From Prasinococcaceae sp. CCMP 1430 (lineage: Eukaryota > Prasinodermophyta > Palmophyllophyceae > Prasinococcales > Prasinococcaceae), in assembly GCA_013416795.1 (NCBI GenBank), contig RQSC01000397.1, positions 81,327 through 94,135 on the forward strand: 12,809 nt of DNA, written 5' to 3'. Position 1 is the stretch's first letter. Each line of letters begins with the position of its first letter. The notes below the pieces were generated by a model, which saw nothing but the letters and a program-made list of their open reading frames with translations, did not search any database and had not been told where the DNA came from. Positions 1-6,608 of this stretch are shown here, one piece after another. The position numbers and the translations under genes are program-made.

Positions 1-204
1 CTCGGGCGACCACCGCAGCGCCCCGCGCCGGCGAGGCCCGCCGCGCGCGCGCGCGCGGTGTGGCGCATGCAGGGCGTGTGCCACACGCCCGGAGGCCAAC
101 GCGGATGCAGATTCAGGTTTGCACTTGGAATTGTCTGAAATTCGGTCACTGCATGCATGCGCACGTAGATTTAGACTTGGGCGGGTGGGGGCTGGTTGGA
201 AGGG
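1..204 (+). promoter_or_regulatory. Upstream region of the membrane-protein gene (5' UTR/promoter or end of an intron)
   Basis: No convincing coding sequence is visible here. The stretch holds a CG-alternating run near 43-58, a near-palindrome at 72-90, and a TGCATGCA-type palindromic core around 151-160. A TAG at 172-174 lies in frame with the downstream gene and closes its reading frame. The bases leading to that TAG (GTAGATTTAG) also read as a plausible 3' splice site, so the end of this stretch could be an intron rather than 5' UTR. Which it is cannot be decided from the sequence alone. Confidence 0.4.
72..90. repeat. 19-bp near-perfect palindrome upstream of gene 1
   Basis: GGGCGTGTG and CACACGCCC form 9-bp perfect inverted arms around a single central C. 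It lies about 115 bp before the ATG at 205. A flanking GTGTGGC (58-64) and GCCACAC (81-87) could form an alternative hairpin. It may be a binding site for a dimeric regulator or an RNA hairpin; neither role is established. Confidence 0.55.
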
Positions 205-3200
205 ATGGCGTGCGATGGGGGCTTCGAGCTTGCCGGCGGAGCGTGCGCGTGCGCCGCCGGCCGCGTGTGGTCGGCGGCGCTTGCGGCGTGCGCCGCCGCG
301 CCCTCCGCCGCGGCGAACGGCTCGTGGTTCGAGGCGGAGGTGGTGCCGCCGCTCAAAGACCCGCCGCTGCAGTCAAGGAACGCCGGCGAGGCGGTGGTGC
401 TGCAGGGAACGCTCACGCTCATGTCGCTGTGGCTGGCGCTTACGCTCGCGCTGCGCTTCGCGCCGCTGCGCGGCAAGTGGCTGCGCGCGCGCTTCATCGT
501 CAGCCAGTGCGACCTCCTCTTCCACTCGCACCACTGGGTGGACCCACAAAAGGTGCTGGCCAAGCGGCGGACAGAGCTCGGTGGCGCGTTCACCATCGCC
601 GTCTGGATCTCGTTCATAGGCTTCGCGCTGGGCACCCTCTACGAGCAGGTGGCGGTCGAGTCCCCAGTCTCCAAGTCTGTGCGAGACACCACCTTCGCCG
701 ATATCCAGCAGTGGACCGTCTCGCTGGACGCGCACGCCGTGCCGCTTGGCGGCGGCACGAGCTGCGGCCAGCTTGTAGGGGCCTCCGTGAGCGGCCTCAG
801 TGCCGACGCAGCCGACGCATCAAGCACATGGGGGTGCGAGGACACCGACGCCGGCGCGCTGGTCTCCTTCGCGTGCGAGCGATGCACTCTCACGCGCACG
901 GCCGCGCGCATCTCGCTGAGCTTCGCCGGTGAAGGCGTACAAGCGGATGGCGTCGAGTGGGAGGTGTGCTCCCCGGCGCCGCTAGGGCACAGGATTGCGT
1001 GCACACGTGGGGCGGAGCACTCGGACCGACCGCTCGCAGGCGACGAGCCCACCGAGATTTCGACGCGGCTGGTGCCAGAGGTCATCTACGCTTCCGGCGA
1101 GCTCGCCGAGCAGCTGTACCAGCTGCGCCTGTCCGAAGTGGCGCCAGCCGTGGGTGGTGCGGCGGGGGCGTTCAGCGTCGATCTGATCGTTGAGCTAGAG
1201 AGCGACTGGCTCATTCTGCGCACCAAGGACAGCTCAACCGACGGTTTCGTCACATTCCTGTCCAAACTGGGTGGCCTGTGGACGCTGTGCCTCACCGTGT
1301 TTATGCTCGTGCTCACGCAGAGCGAGGTGCACATCCACAAGCTCAGATACGACGACAAGCTGCTCATTGGACTCGAGCGTCAGCGACGTACCGTCCAGAA
1401 ATGGGAATACGTCGTTGGAGAGCTCATGCACTCCAACTTTGTGGCAAAGCGTGCGCGGCTTGAGCAACAGGTCCGCAGGCGCAGGGAGTCGCTGATGGGC
1501 GAGGCCGCTGGCTTAGTACGCGCGCGCGCCGACCGCCAGCGCTTGCGCGGCGCGGGGGCCCTCGATGTGCTGCGCTCCATTGGCACGGGGATCATGAACT
1601 GGACGTCGCCGCGAACGCCGCGAACACCGGGCACGCCGGGCACGCCTGAGTCTGCCGGCTTCGAGCGTGTGCGCTTCACCCTTGCACGCCGCGAACGCCA
1701 GGGGTACGTCCTCCGTCGGTCGCTCGAGTTCGAGCGCGCGCGCGCGCGCGCTAGTGCGTCACCGACATCGAGCTACGGCGGCGATGACGCCACGCCAACG
1801 ATGGGCGAGCCGCTCTCGCCGCCCGACATGGGCGGCAAGGCGGTCGCTCAAGCGCTCTCTGACCGCACTAATCTTCAGTCGGTTGAGGAGGCCGCCGATG
1901 CGGCCATGCACGCGCTCAGGGAGCCGCTCGCCCAGCGCTCCCAGGCTTCGAGAGGCATGGGTGCAGCGCACCCACCTCTACGGCATCCCGGTGGCGCAGC
2001 AGGCGCGGCACTCACACCCGTACCAGCTCCCGGTGGCCATTCCCCAGAGCAGGTGCACAGGACGCGCCGGCCACCATCGATGGAGGCGCAGGAGATGAGC
2101 CTGCTGAGCTCGCAGGCAATCGCATTCCTCAGCGCCGCCGAGCGCGCTACCTCGCTCGCTGCTCTCGCTGGCGGAGACGTGAGCATCCGCCAGCAGGAGC
2201 ACGAGCACGAGCACGAGCACGAGCATGAGCCGTCTCCCTCGCCGGCGCGAGGCGGTGAGATGGATCCCCCGCCGAGCCCACCGGCTCCGGGCGAACGATC
2301 GCTGGCACCTGCGACGCTGCCTACGTCGCCGCTATCGCCCGGCGACATTGACCTGTATGATCTCGCGTATGGCCACCGGAACGGCGGCGGTGACGATGAC
2401 GGCAGATCGCCATTCGATCTGCCACAGCCTGAGGAGTGCGCGTCGCCCAGCATATCACCGCTCGCCAGGCCGCGGAGCGTAATCGCCGGGCGGCAGCAAA
2501 GGCACGCCGGCGGAGGGGATGTTCACGGGCGGGCTGATCACCGTGGCCTCCAGGAGGGAGCGCAGCGAGCTCCACGACACTCTCATGCCCACGTGCAGGG
2601 ATTGCCGCCCCTGGGCGAACGCGCAGAATCAGTGAGCGTCACCATGGACGGGGGCATCGGTGAAGGCATGCACAGACAGGTGTCGGTGATGAGCGAGCTA
2701 TCGTTCGACACGCCGTCGCCGCTGCCCATCGGGAACGGATCAGGCGAAAGCCCGGATCTTGGTGCGCAGCTGGACAACCGCTTCGTTGGCGTGCGCGACA
2801 GCGCCCACCATGCAGGTGAAAAGGGCAGAGCCACCAACGCGCAATCGATCATGTCCAAGCTCGTGCCGTGGGTTGTACCGCCGAGCGGTCGGCGCGAGGC
2901 GACGGCGGCTGGGCCGCCGGCTACAACGCTGAGAGGCAAGTACGCCGAGGGGGAGCAGCGCGGCGCCGAAGGTGCCACGGCGCGCAAGCGCCCGCCGCCT
3001 GAGCTCATTCGCAGCATCGCGCTGGGCAAACGCGGCTTCAGCGCACTCATGGAGCAGGCGGAAGAAGCCTTCAAAAACACAGACTCGCCATCAAAGCTGG
3101 CGGAGACTGTGAAGGTGCTCGCGGAGGACGTGACCATTATGCAGAAGGACATCGTGGTCACGCGCGCATTGGTAAGCGACATCGCGGGGCGCCTCCGGCC

Positions 3201-3291
3201 GCATCTGGACCTTCCCTTCTACAGTGTGGGTGGGGAGATCGGCGAGGAGCTCGAGGACGACGAGCAGGCCTTGTGCGGCGCCGCGCGGTGA
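205..3291 (+). CDS. Large multi-pass membrane protein with Cys-rich ectodomain and long disordered cytoplasmic tail; family not recognised
   Basis: Predicted 1028 residues. I do not recognise the family. The N-terminus (about residues 3-30) carries four Cys and Gly in an EGF/ephrin-receptor-like spacing. Hydrophobic segments follow at about 65-88, 128-148 and 347-371. Between the last two lies a loop of about 200 residues with six Cys (near 187, 211, 224, 227, 255, 266), probably extracellular or lumenal. The third segment is preceded by a SKLGGLW motif that loosely recalls the pre-TM2 region of DEG/ENaC-like channels; this is a resemblance only. The rest, about 372-1028, is basic, then Ser/Pro/Gly-rich, with a TP-rich repeat (about 470-483), an EH dipeptide repeat (about 665-675), and a helical C-terminus (about 930-1028) ending in an acidic stretch. 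A receptor or channel-like role is possible but unproven. ATG 205 has G at -3 and +4 and is the first ATG after an in-frame TAG at 172-174; a TTG at 196 is not a credible start. No signal peptide precedes the Cys-rich part, so a 5' exon may be missing. Two tail stretches (1952-2047, 2483-2632) look coding in another frame. Confidence 0.8.
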   Translation: MACDGGFELAGGACACAAGRVWSAALAACAAAPSAAANGSWFEAEVVPPLKDPPLQSRNAGEAVVLQGTLTLMSLWLALTLALRFAPLRGKWLRARFIVSQCDLLFHSHHWVDPQKVLAKRRTELGGAFTIAVWISFIGFALGTLYEQVAVESPVSKSVRDTTFADIQQWTVSLDAHAVPLGGGTSCGQLVGASVSGLSADAADASSTWGCEDTDAGALVSFACERCTLTRTAARISLSFAGEGVQADGVEWEVCSPAPLGHRIACTRGAEHSDRPLAGDEPTEISTRLVPEVIYASGELAEQLYQLRLSEVAPAVGGAAGAFSVDLIVELESDWLILRTKDSSTDGFVTFLSKLGGLWTLCLTVFMLVLTQSEVHIHKLRYDDKLLIGLERQRRTVQKWEYVVGELMHSNFVAKRARLEQQVRRRRESLMGEAAGLVRARADRQRLRGAGALDVLRSIGTGIMNWTSPRTPRTPGTPGTPESAGFERVRFTLARRERQGYVLRRSLEFERARARASASPTSSYGGDDATPTMGEPLSPPDMGGKAVAQALSDRTNLQSVEEAADAAMHALREPLAQRSQASRGMGAAHPPLRHPGGAAGAALTPVPAPGGHSPEQVHRTRRPPSMEAQEMSLLSSQAIAFLSAAERATSLAALAGGDVSIRQQEHEHEHEHEHEPSPSPARGGEMDPPPSPPAPGERSLAPATLPTSPLSPGDIDLYDLAYGHRNGGGDDDGRSPFDLPQPEECASPSISPLARPRSVIAGRQQRHAGGGDVHGRADHRGLQEGAQRAPRHSHAHVQGLPPLGERAESVSVTMDGGIGEGMHRQVSVMSELSFDTPSPLPIGNGSGESPDLGAQLDNRFVGVRDSAHHAGEKGRATNAQSIMSKLVPWVVPPSGRREATAAGPPATTLRGKYAEGEQRGAEGATARKRPPPELIRSIALGKRGFSALMEQAEEAFKNTDSPSKLAETVKVLAEDVTIMQKDIVVTRALVSDIAGRLRPHLDLPFYSVGGEIGEELEDDEQALCGAAR
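1734..1751. repeat. GC-alternating dinucleotide run inside gene 1
   Basis: Eighteen bases of alternating G and C within the coding sequence, read as alternating Arg and Ala. Such runs can adopt Z-DNA and slip during replication. Similar tracts occur at about 43-58, 5587-5607 and 6161-6188, so they are a general habit of this genome. Confidence 0.85.
2197..2229 (+). repeat. GAGCAC hexanucleotide microsatellite encoding a Glu-His repeat
   Basis: Five tandem hexamers (four GAGCAC, one GAGCAT) followed by GAG. They are in frame and encode alternating Glu and His. Because the unit is a multiple of three, copy-number changes would keep the frame. The stretch lies in the disordered tail and could be length-polymorphic. 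Confidence 0.9.
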
Positions 3292-3453
3292 GGATGGCAG
3301 GACGTACCTTCGAAGACTGGCACGCATTGACAGCGAATTATTTTTGATGACTATCGGGACGATCGCACTGACTGATGATCTCAAGGAATTTTACCCGACC
3401 GTCGCGTCTAGTCGCGATTCTGGCGTAGAGAGCACGCGCCGCACATCGCCGCC
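3292..3453. terminator. Short convergent intergenic region with 3' ends of gene 1 and MKS1
   Basis: Only 162 bp separate the stop codon of the plus-strand membrane-protein gene from the stop codon of the minus-strand MKS1 gene. The stretch is less GC-rich than its surroundings and contains AATTATTTTTGATGA near 3336-3350 and GAATTTTACC near 3386-3395. These are the best candidates for 3'-end processing signals. No canonical AATAAA is seen on either strand. The two 3' UTRs probably abut or overlap. Confidence 0.4.
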
Positions 3454-5397
3454 TCAGCGCAGCCTGAGGCGCACGCGGCTTCGCCGCGTCGGCGTCTCGG
3501 GCTCGTCGCCGAGCGTGGTCGAGAGGGCCTGTCTGGCCGCGGCACCAGGCCCGACCTGCCGGCCAAGCATCCGCACGCGCTGCCTCGACGCGGGCTCGGT
3601 CGGCGTGTCAAGCACCGCGGCGGGGGCAGTGCGCGTCCGAAACAAGCTCGCGGGACGCTCCTTGCGCGCGCTCGGCCTGACAGGAGTCTGCACGCGCGAC
3701 AGTGCAGGTGTCGCGGCCTTAGACTTTGCCCCGAACTCCTCGAGCACCGCCGCGGCGGTCGGTTCGCCATCTCCACGCAGCTTGGCCCGCTCGAGGCGCG
3801 TGCGCGCGCGCTCGATGACGCCATCGAGCTCCGCCGCTTCGATCTTCGCGCGCGCACGGCGCTCCTCCTTGGTCCGCGGATCGACAATCGCCTTGGCCTT
3901 CGCAGCAGCCCTACTGCGCGGCGCACGCGAGCTGTGCACGAGAGTGTTCAGGCGGATCTTGAGCTGGCCGCCCACCTCGGTGTCGAGACCGAACCGGCTG
4001 AGCGCCTGCTCTGCGGGGACGTACCCCTCCGGCATTTCCACGTACCGCGGGTCCTTGAGACCTGGCGCGCCGCCCAAAAAGAAGCGGAAGAGCTGATCCT
4101 CGACGGTGCCCTTGGGCCGCCACGCGTCCACCACGACGATGCGCGTGCCCCGCATCCCCGGCGTGTGCTCCACGGGCACGTACGCGTACCCCTCCACGCG
4201 GTACCTGTCCCAGCGGTCGTATGAGCTCACTTTCAGGACAAGCGTGGGGCGCTTCGCAGTCGGGTACGTCTCGCACTCGAGCTCGAATTCCAGCGGGTGG
4301 CCGAAGTGGTGCAGCGGCACTCCCTCGTGCGACTTCGTCGAGGCACTGCACTGCGTGACACCTGAGAGTGGCGTAGCCTCGCAAGAGGCGGCAAGCGTCC
4401 ACGGCGCCGCGACCTCGGGGTCCTTGCACGCCGAGGGGCCGCCGTCGAGGACCAACCCCCACTCGACCATCACCCCGCGCGCGCGAAAGCCTTTCGCTGC
4501 CACAATCTCCGCACACATGAGCATCCGCGCGGCGTCCGGCCCGGTGCCAGCTGGGCGCTCGATCGTGCCCCTGCGCAGTGCTTGCCTGCGCAGCGCGGCG
4601 ACGCGCGCCTCAGCGCTGCTGGCCAACAGGCGCTGTTTTGCGTCAACCACGCTGGGCGCCTCGTCTGCATCGTTGGTCAGAGTGTACTCGTACACTCCGC
4701 CTCCCGCCGCCATGAAGCGGTAGCGCTGGCCCTCCCGGCAGAAGCCGGGCCGCATGTCGAAGCTGCCGTCAGCATAGGCCTTGAGCGTGCACAACACGCG
4801 TTCCTCTTGCTGCTGACTGACGTCGACGGTCACCTCACCCTCGGTGGCGCGTGCTGGGCTCGCGCCGCTCACAGGGAGCGACGCCACGATGTGCATGGTC
4901 TGTTTGCGGCGCACGTCGTGCCGCAGCTTCTCCCCGGACGAGAGCGCGCGCGCGGCCAGCGCGCCGCCGTCCGCGCCGCCACTGTCGCGCTCTGAACTCG
5001 TCACGCGCCGCCGGCGTTCCTCCCGCTGCGTGAACTCGTCGGCGTGCACGTAGGTGAACACACGGCTGCCCTTCTCGCCATTGAGCGCCACTTCCTCCTT
5101 GTACCGCCTGTCGAGCACGCCCATCGGCTCCTGCAGCGCGTGCAGCCGCGCGACCTCGTTGGGCCCGAAGACTTTCTGCTGCCATTGCAGGAACACCGGC
5201 GCCTCGCTGTCCACGGCGGCCACGGCGTCCGCACCAGAGCCCTGCTCCTGCGGGTCAGCGCCCGCCGGCGCCGCACCCTCCGCCGCGGCGCCCGCCGGCA
5301 CGCCCACGCCGCCGACGCGGCGCAGCTCGACGCGCACGCGCAGCTGGCTGATGGGGTCGCAGCTCTTGTAGTGCACGGTCTTCTCCATCGCAGCCAT
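3454..5397 (-). CDS. MKS1: MKS1-like B9-domain protein, ciliary transition-zone component
   Basis: Predicted 647 residues without introns. MKS1 belongs to the B9/MKS complex (with B9D1 and B9D2) at the ciliary transition zone, which gates membrane-protein entry and links axoneme to membrane. The N-terminal half (1-290) has an MKS1-like stretch RVFTYVHADEF at 112-122 and low-complexity inserts near 33-62 and 134-155. The B9 domain spans about 294-485: it opens with MCAEIVAAKGF, contains SYDRWDRYRVEGYAYVPVE (392-410), a WRPKG turn (426-430), LFRFFLGG (436-443), and closes with RFGLDTEVGGQLKIRLNTL (468-486). After it comes a basic Arg/Ala-rich extension of about 160 residues, with a probable helix at 505-540 and several TP sites. 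Human MKS1 is about 559 residues and ends near the B9 domain. The start is the ATG at 5397, with a GCCATGG Kozak-like context; the open frame further upstream is repeat-derived and crosses the N. A second ATG lies three codons downstream. The gene is divergent from the EML gene. B9D1/B9D2 are unlikely because they are about 200 residues and lack the long N-terminal half. Confidence 0.9.
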   Translation of the reverse strand: MAAMEKTVHYKSCDPISQLRVRVELRRVGGVGVPAGAAAEGAAPAGADPQEQGSGADAVAAVDSEAPVFLQWQQKVFGPNEVARLHALQEPMGVLDRRYKEEVALNGEKGSRVFTYVHADEFTQREERRRRVTSSERDSGGADGGALAARALSSGEKLRHDVRRKQTMHIVASLPVSGASPARATEGEVTVDVSQQQEERVLCTLKAYADGSFDMRPGFCREGQRYRFMAAGGGVYEYTLTNDADEAPSVVDAKQRLLASSAEARVAALRRQALRRGTIERPAGTGPDAARMLMCAEIVAAKGFRARGVMVEWGLVLDGGPSACKDPEVAAPWTLAASCEATPLSGVTQCSASTKSHEGVPLHHFGHPLEFELECETYPTAKRPTLVLKVSSYDRWDRYRVEGYAYVPVEHTPGMRGTRIVVVDAWRPKGTVEDQLFRFFLGGAPGLKDPRYVEMPEGYVPAEQALSRFGLDTEVGGQLKIRLNTLVHSSRAPRSRAAAKAKAIVDPRTKEERRARAKIEAAELDGVIERARTRLERAKLRGDGEPTAAAVLEEFGAKSKAATPALSRVQTPVRPSARKERPASLFRTRTAPAAVLDTPTEPASRQRVRMLGRQVGPGAAARQALSTTLGDEPETPTRRSRVRLRLR

Positions 5398-5586
5398 GGC
5401 GCGCGCTCGGCGCCCCCCCAGCGCTTTTGCGGAGGGGGGCCGGACGAGCGGGCGGAGCGCGCCGCTGCGCGGAGTGGCGCCCTCCCAGTGCTCCCCACTG
5501 CCCACCCCCTGCGCGCGCACGCCCCTGCGCCGCGCCGGGTCGCCCCCCGGTCCCCTGTGCGCCGAACGCGCACATTTGAAAAATTT

Positions 5587-5662
5587 GCGCGCGCGCGCGC
5601 GCGCGCGGCCGGGGAACGCGGCGCCGCCGNCGCGCGCGCGGCCGGGGAACGCGGCGCCGCCG
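5587..5662. repeat. GC-alternating run plus 33-bp tandem duplication containing the only ambiguous base
   Basis: A 21-bp GC-alternating run (5587-5607) leads into two copies of a 33-bp unit with identical 22-bp cores (5608-5629 and 5641-5662). The N at 5630 sits at the junction between copies. An N placed inside a GC-rich tandem repeat suggests the true copy number may have been collapsed or left unresolved in assembly. Confidence 0.9.
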
Positions 5663-5812
5663 CTCGCCCCCCCCCAACCAGACTGGAGCCCGCGCTCCGC
5701 AAAGTCCGCGCCGTCGCCGATGAGCCCGCGCACTCCCCGCTTCAAAACGCGGGGCCAATTTCAGCGCGAGACGCTCCCGGCGTTTTCGGTGCGCCCCCCC
5801 CGGCCCCATTCT

Positions 5813-5830
5813 AAAAAAAAAAAAAAAAAA
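5813..5830. repeat. 18-base poly(A) run in the divergent intergenic region
   Basis: An uninterrupted A18 run followed by GTG stands out in a region of about 70% GC. It could be a nucleosome-excluding promoter element, or a remnant of a retrotransposed poly(A) tail; I see no target-site duplication to support the latter. Its GGCCCC-type flank and GTG end match the two A-rich repeats further downstream. Confidence 0.85.
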
Positions 5831-5988
5831 GTGCTCCCTACTCATCCCGCCCCGCCGCGAGGCCAGTCAGGGCCGATCGCGCGACACTGCGAACGCAGGT
5901 CAACCAACCGACCGGTCGCGCGCGCGCCGTCGCCTCGTTTTCGTTTTTGCGGGGCCCGTTTTCGCGATGAAACGAAGGGGGAAACATC

Positions 5989-6005
5989 TCGCAAATAAAA
6001 AAGTG
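5989..6005 (+). repeat. A-rich 17-bp repeat, copy 1
   Basis: TCGCAAATAAAAAAGTG is repeated exactly at 6122-6138, 133 bp further on. The upstream flank also resembles the second copy: a GGGCC block, then GATGAAA, then the 17-mer. It may be a core-promoter element (TATA-like) or a remnant of a diverged longer repeat. Confidence 0.85.
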
Positions 6006-6121
6006 CGTCGCGCATTGCGTGTTCGGACGTGGATCTGCGGAAGGGCCCGGGCGCGTGCGCGTGTCCCCCCGCACGCCTCTTTTTGGGGGCCATTTCCCAA
6101 GACAAAATGAGATGAAATCCA

Positions 6122-6138
6122 TCGCAAATAAAAAAGTG
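6122..6138 (+). repeat. A-rich 17-bp repeat, copy 2
   Basis: Exact second copy of TCGCAAATAAAAAAGTG. Upstream it has GGGGCCATTT and GATGAAATCC, paralleling the flank of copy 1. It lies about 480 bp before the preferred EML start and about 725 bp before the MKS1 start. Confidence 0.85.
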
Positions 6139-6160
6139 TCTGTTTGGCGTGGCGTTCCCC

Positions 6161-6188
6161 CGCGCGCGCGCGCGGCGCGCGCGCGCGC
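6161..6188. repeat. Self-complementary alternating GC tract
   Basis: Seven CG dinucleotides followed directly by seven GC dinucleotides make a 28-bp self-complementary tract. It is a candidate for Z-DNA or cruciform formation in the promoter-side region of the EML gene. Replication slippage is an equally simple origin. Confidence 0.85.
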
Positions 6189-6224
6189 CTTCGATTTGAC
6201 CGCTGCCCCGCGCGCCCCGCCGCT

Positions 6225-6244
6225 GTGTCGCCCGCGGGCGACAC
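6225..6244. repeat. Perfect 20-bp palindrome in the EML upstream region
   Basis: GTGTCGCCCGCGGGCGACAC is exactly its own reverse complement, centred on CCGCGG. It lies about 370 bp upstream of the preferred EML ATG and could bind a dimeric regulator or form a hairpin in a 5' UTR. Like the element at 72-90 it has GTGT/ACAC or GTG/CAC ends, but the cores differ. Confidence 0.85.
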
Positions 6245-6586
6245 CGCGGGACCGAGCGCCTCCGCCGTTTGTCGAGACACGCAGTCGCACGTCAAAATTC
6301 GCGGGGAAGGAGGCCGAAATTGGAGCGCCCCGCGGCGCGACGCCGAGCCGCGCAGGGCGCGGCCACCGGCAGCTTGGGCCGGGCGGGGCGTGCGAGGAGA
6401 GGCGAGGGGAGCAAGCAAGGGATGGGACTGGACGGCGACAGGGGTAGAGAGAGGGCGGAGGAGGTGCCACAGCGCGCACGCGCGCAGTTCCGCGCGGGGC
6501 GGGGGCTGCGCGCGAACACCGTCCGGACCGCGGCCCGAGGCCGCAGCTTGGCCGGGCGGGCGGCGCGTTGCCGGGCGGGCGTGGTC

Positions 6587-6608
6587 GGGAGGGGAGGGCA
6601 GGGGAGGG
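6587..6608 (+). promoter_or_regulatory. G-quadruplex motif just before the EML start codon
   Basis: Five runs of three or four G on the sense strand are separated by loops of 1, 1, 2 and 1 nt, a very favourable parallel quadruplex pattern. It ends 8 nt before ATG 6617. If that ATG is used, the structure lies in the mRNA leader and would be expected to hinder scanning. If translation starts at 6422 instead, it would be coding. Confidence 0.7.

Noticed and set aside
60-932. Plus-strand ORF of 290 codons overlapping the start of gene 1
   Set aside because: It is Arg/His/Ala-rich with no domain. The overlapping frame from 205 has clear membrane segments and continues for over 1000 codons.
5398-5745. 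N-terminal extension of the MKS1 frame upstream of 5397
   Set aside because: It consists of translated GC repeats and the N, with Arg/Ala/Gly filler. The ATG at 5397 has a strong context and is followed at once by MKS1-like sequence.
5813-5830. Poly(A) tail of a retroposed copy
   Set aside because: No flanking target-site duplication and no upstream sequence resembling a processed gene copy were seen.
5838-6479. Overlapping ORFs of about 200 codons on both strands in the intergenic region
   Set aside because: They come from GC-alternating and A-rich repeats, have no domain, and compete with each other in several frames.
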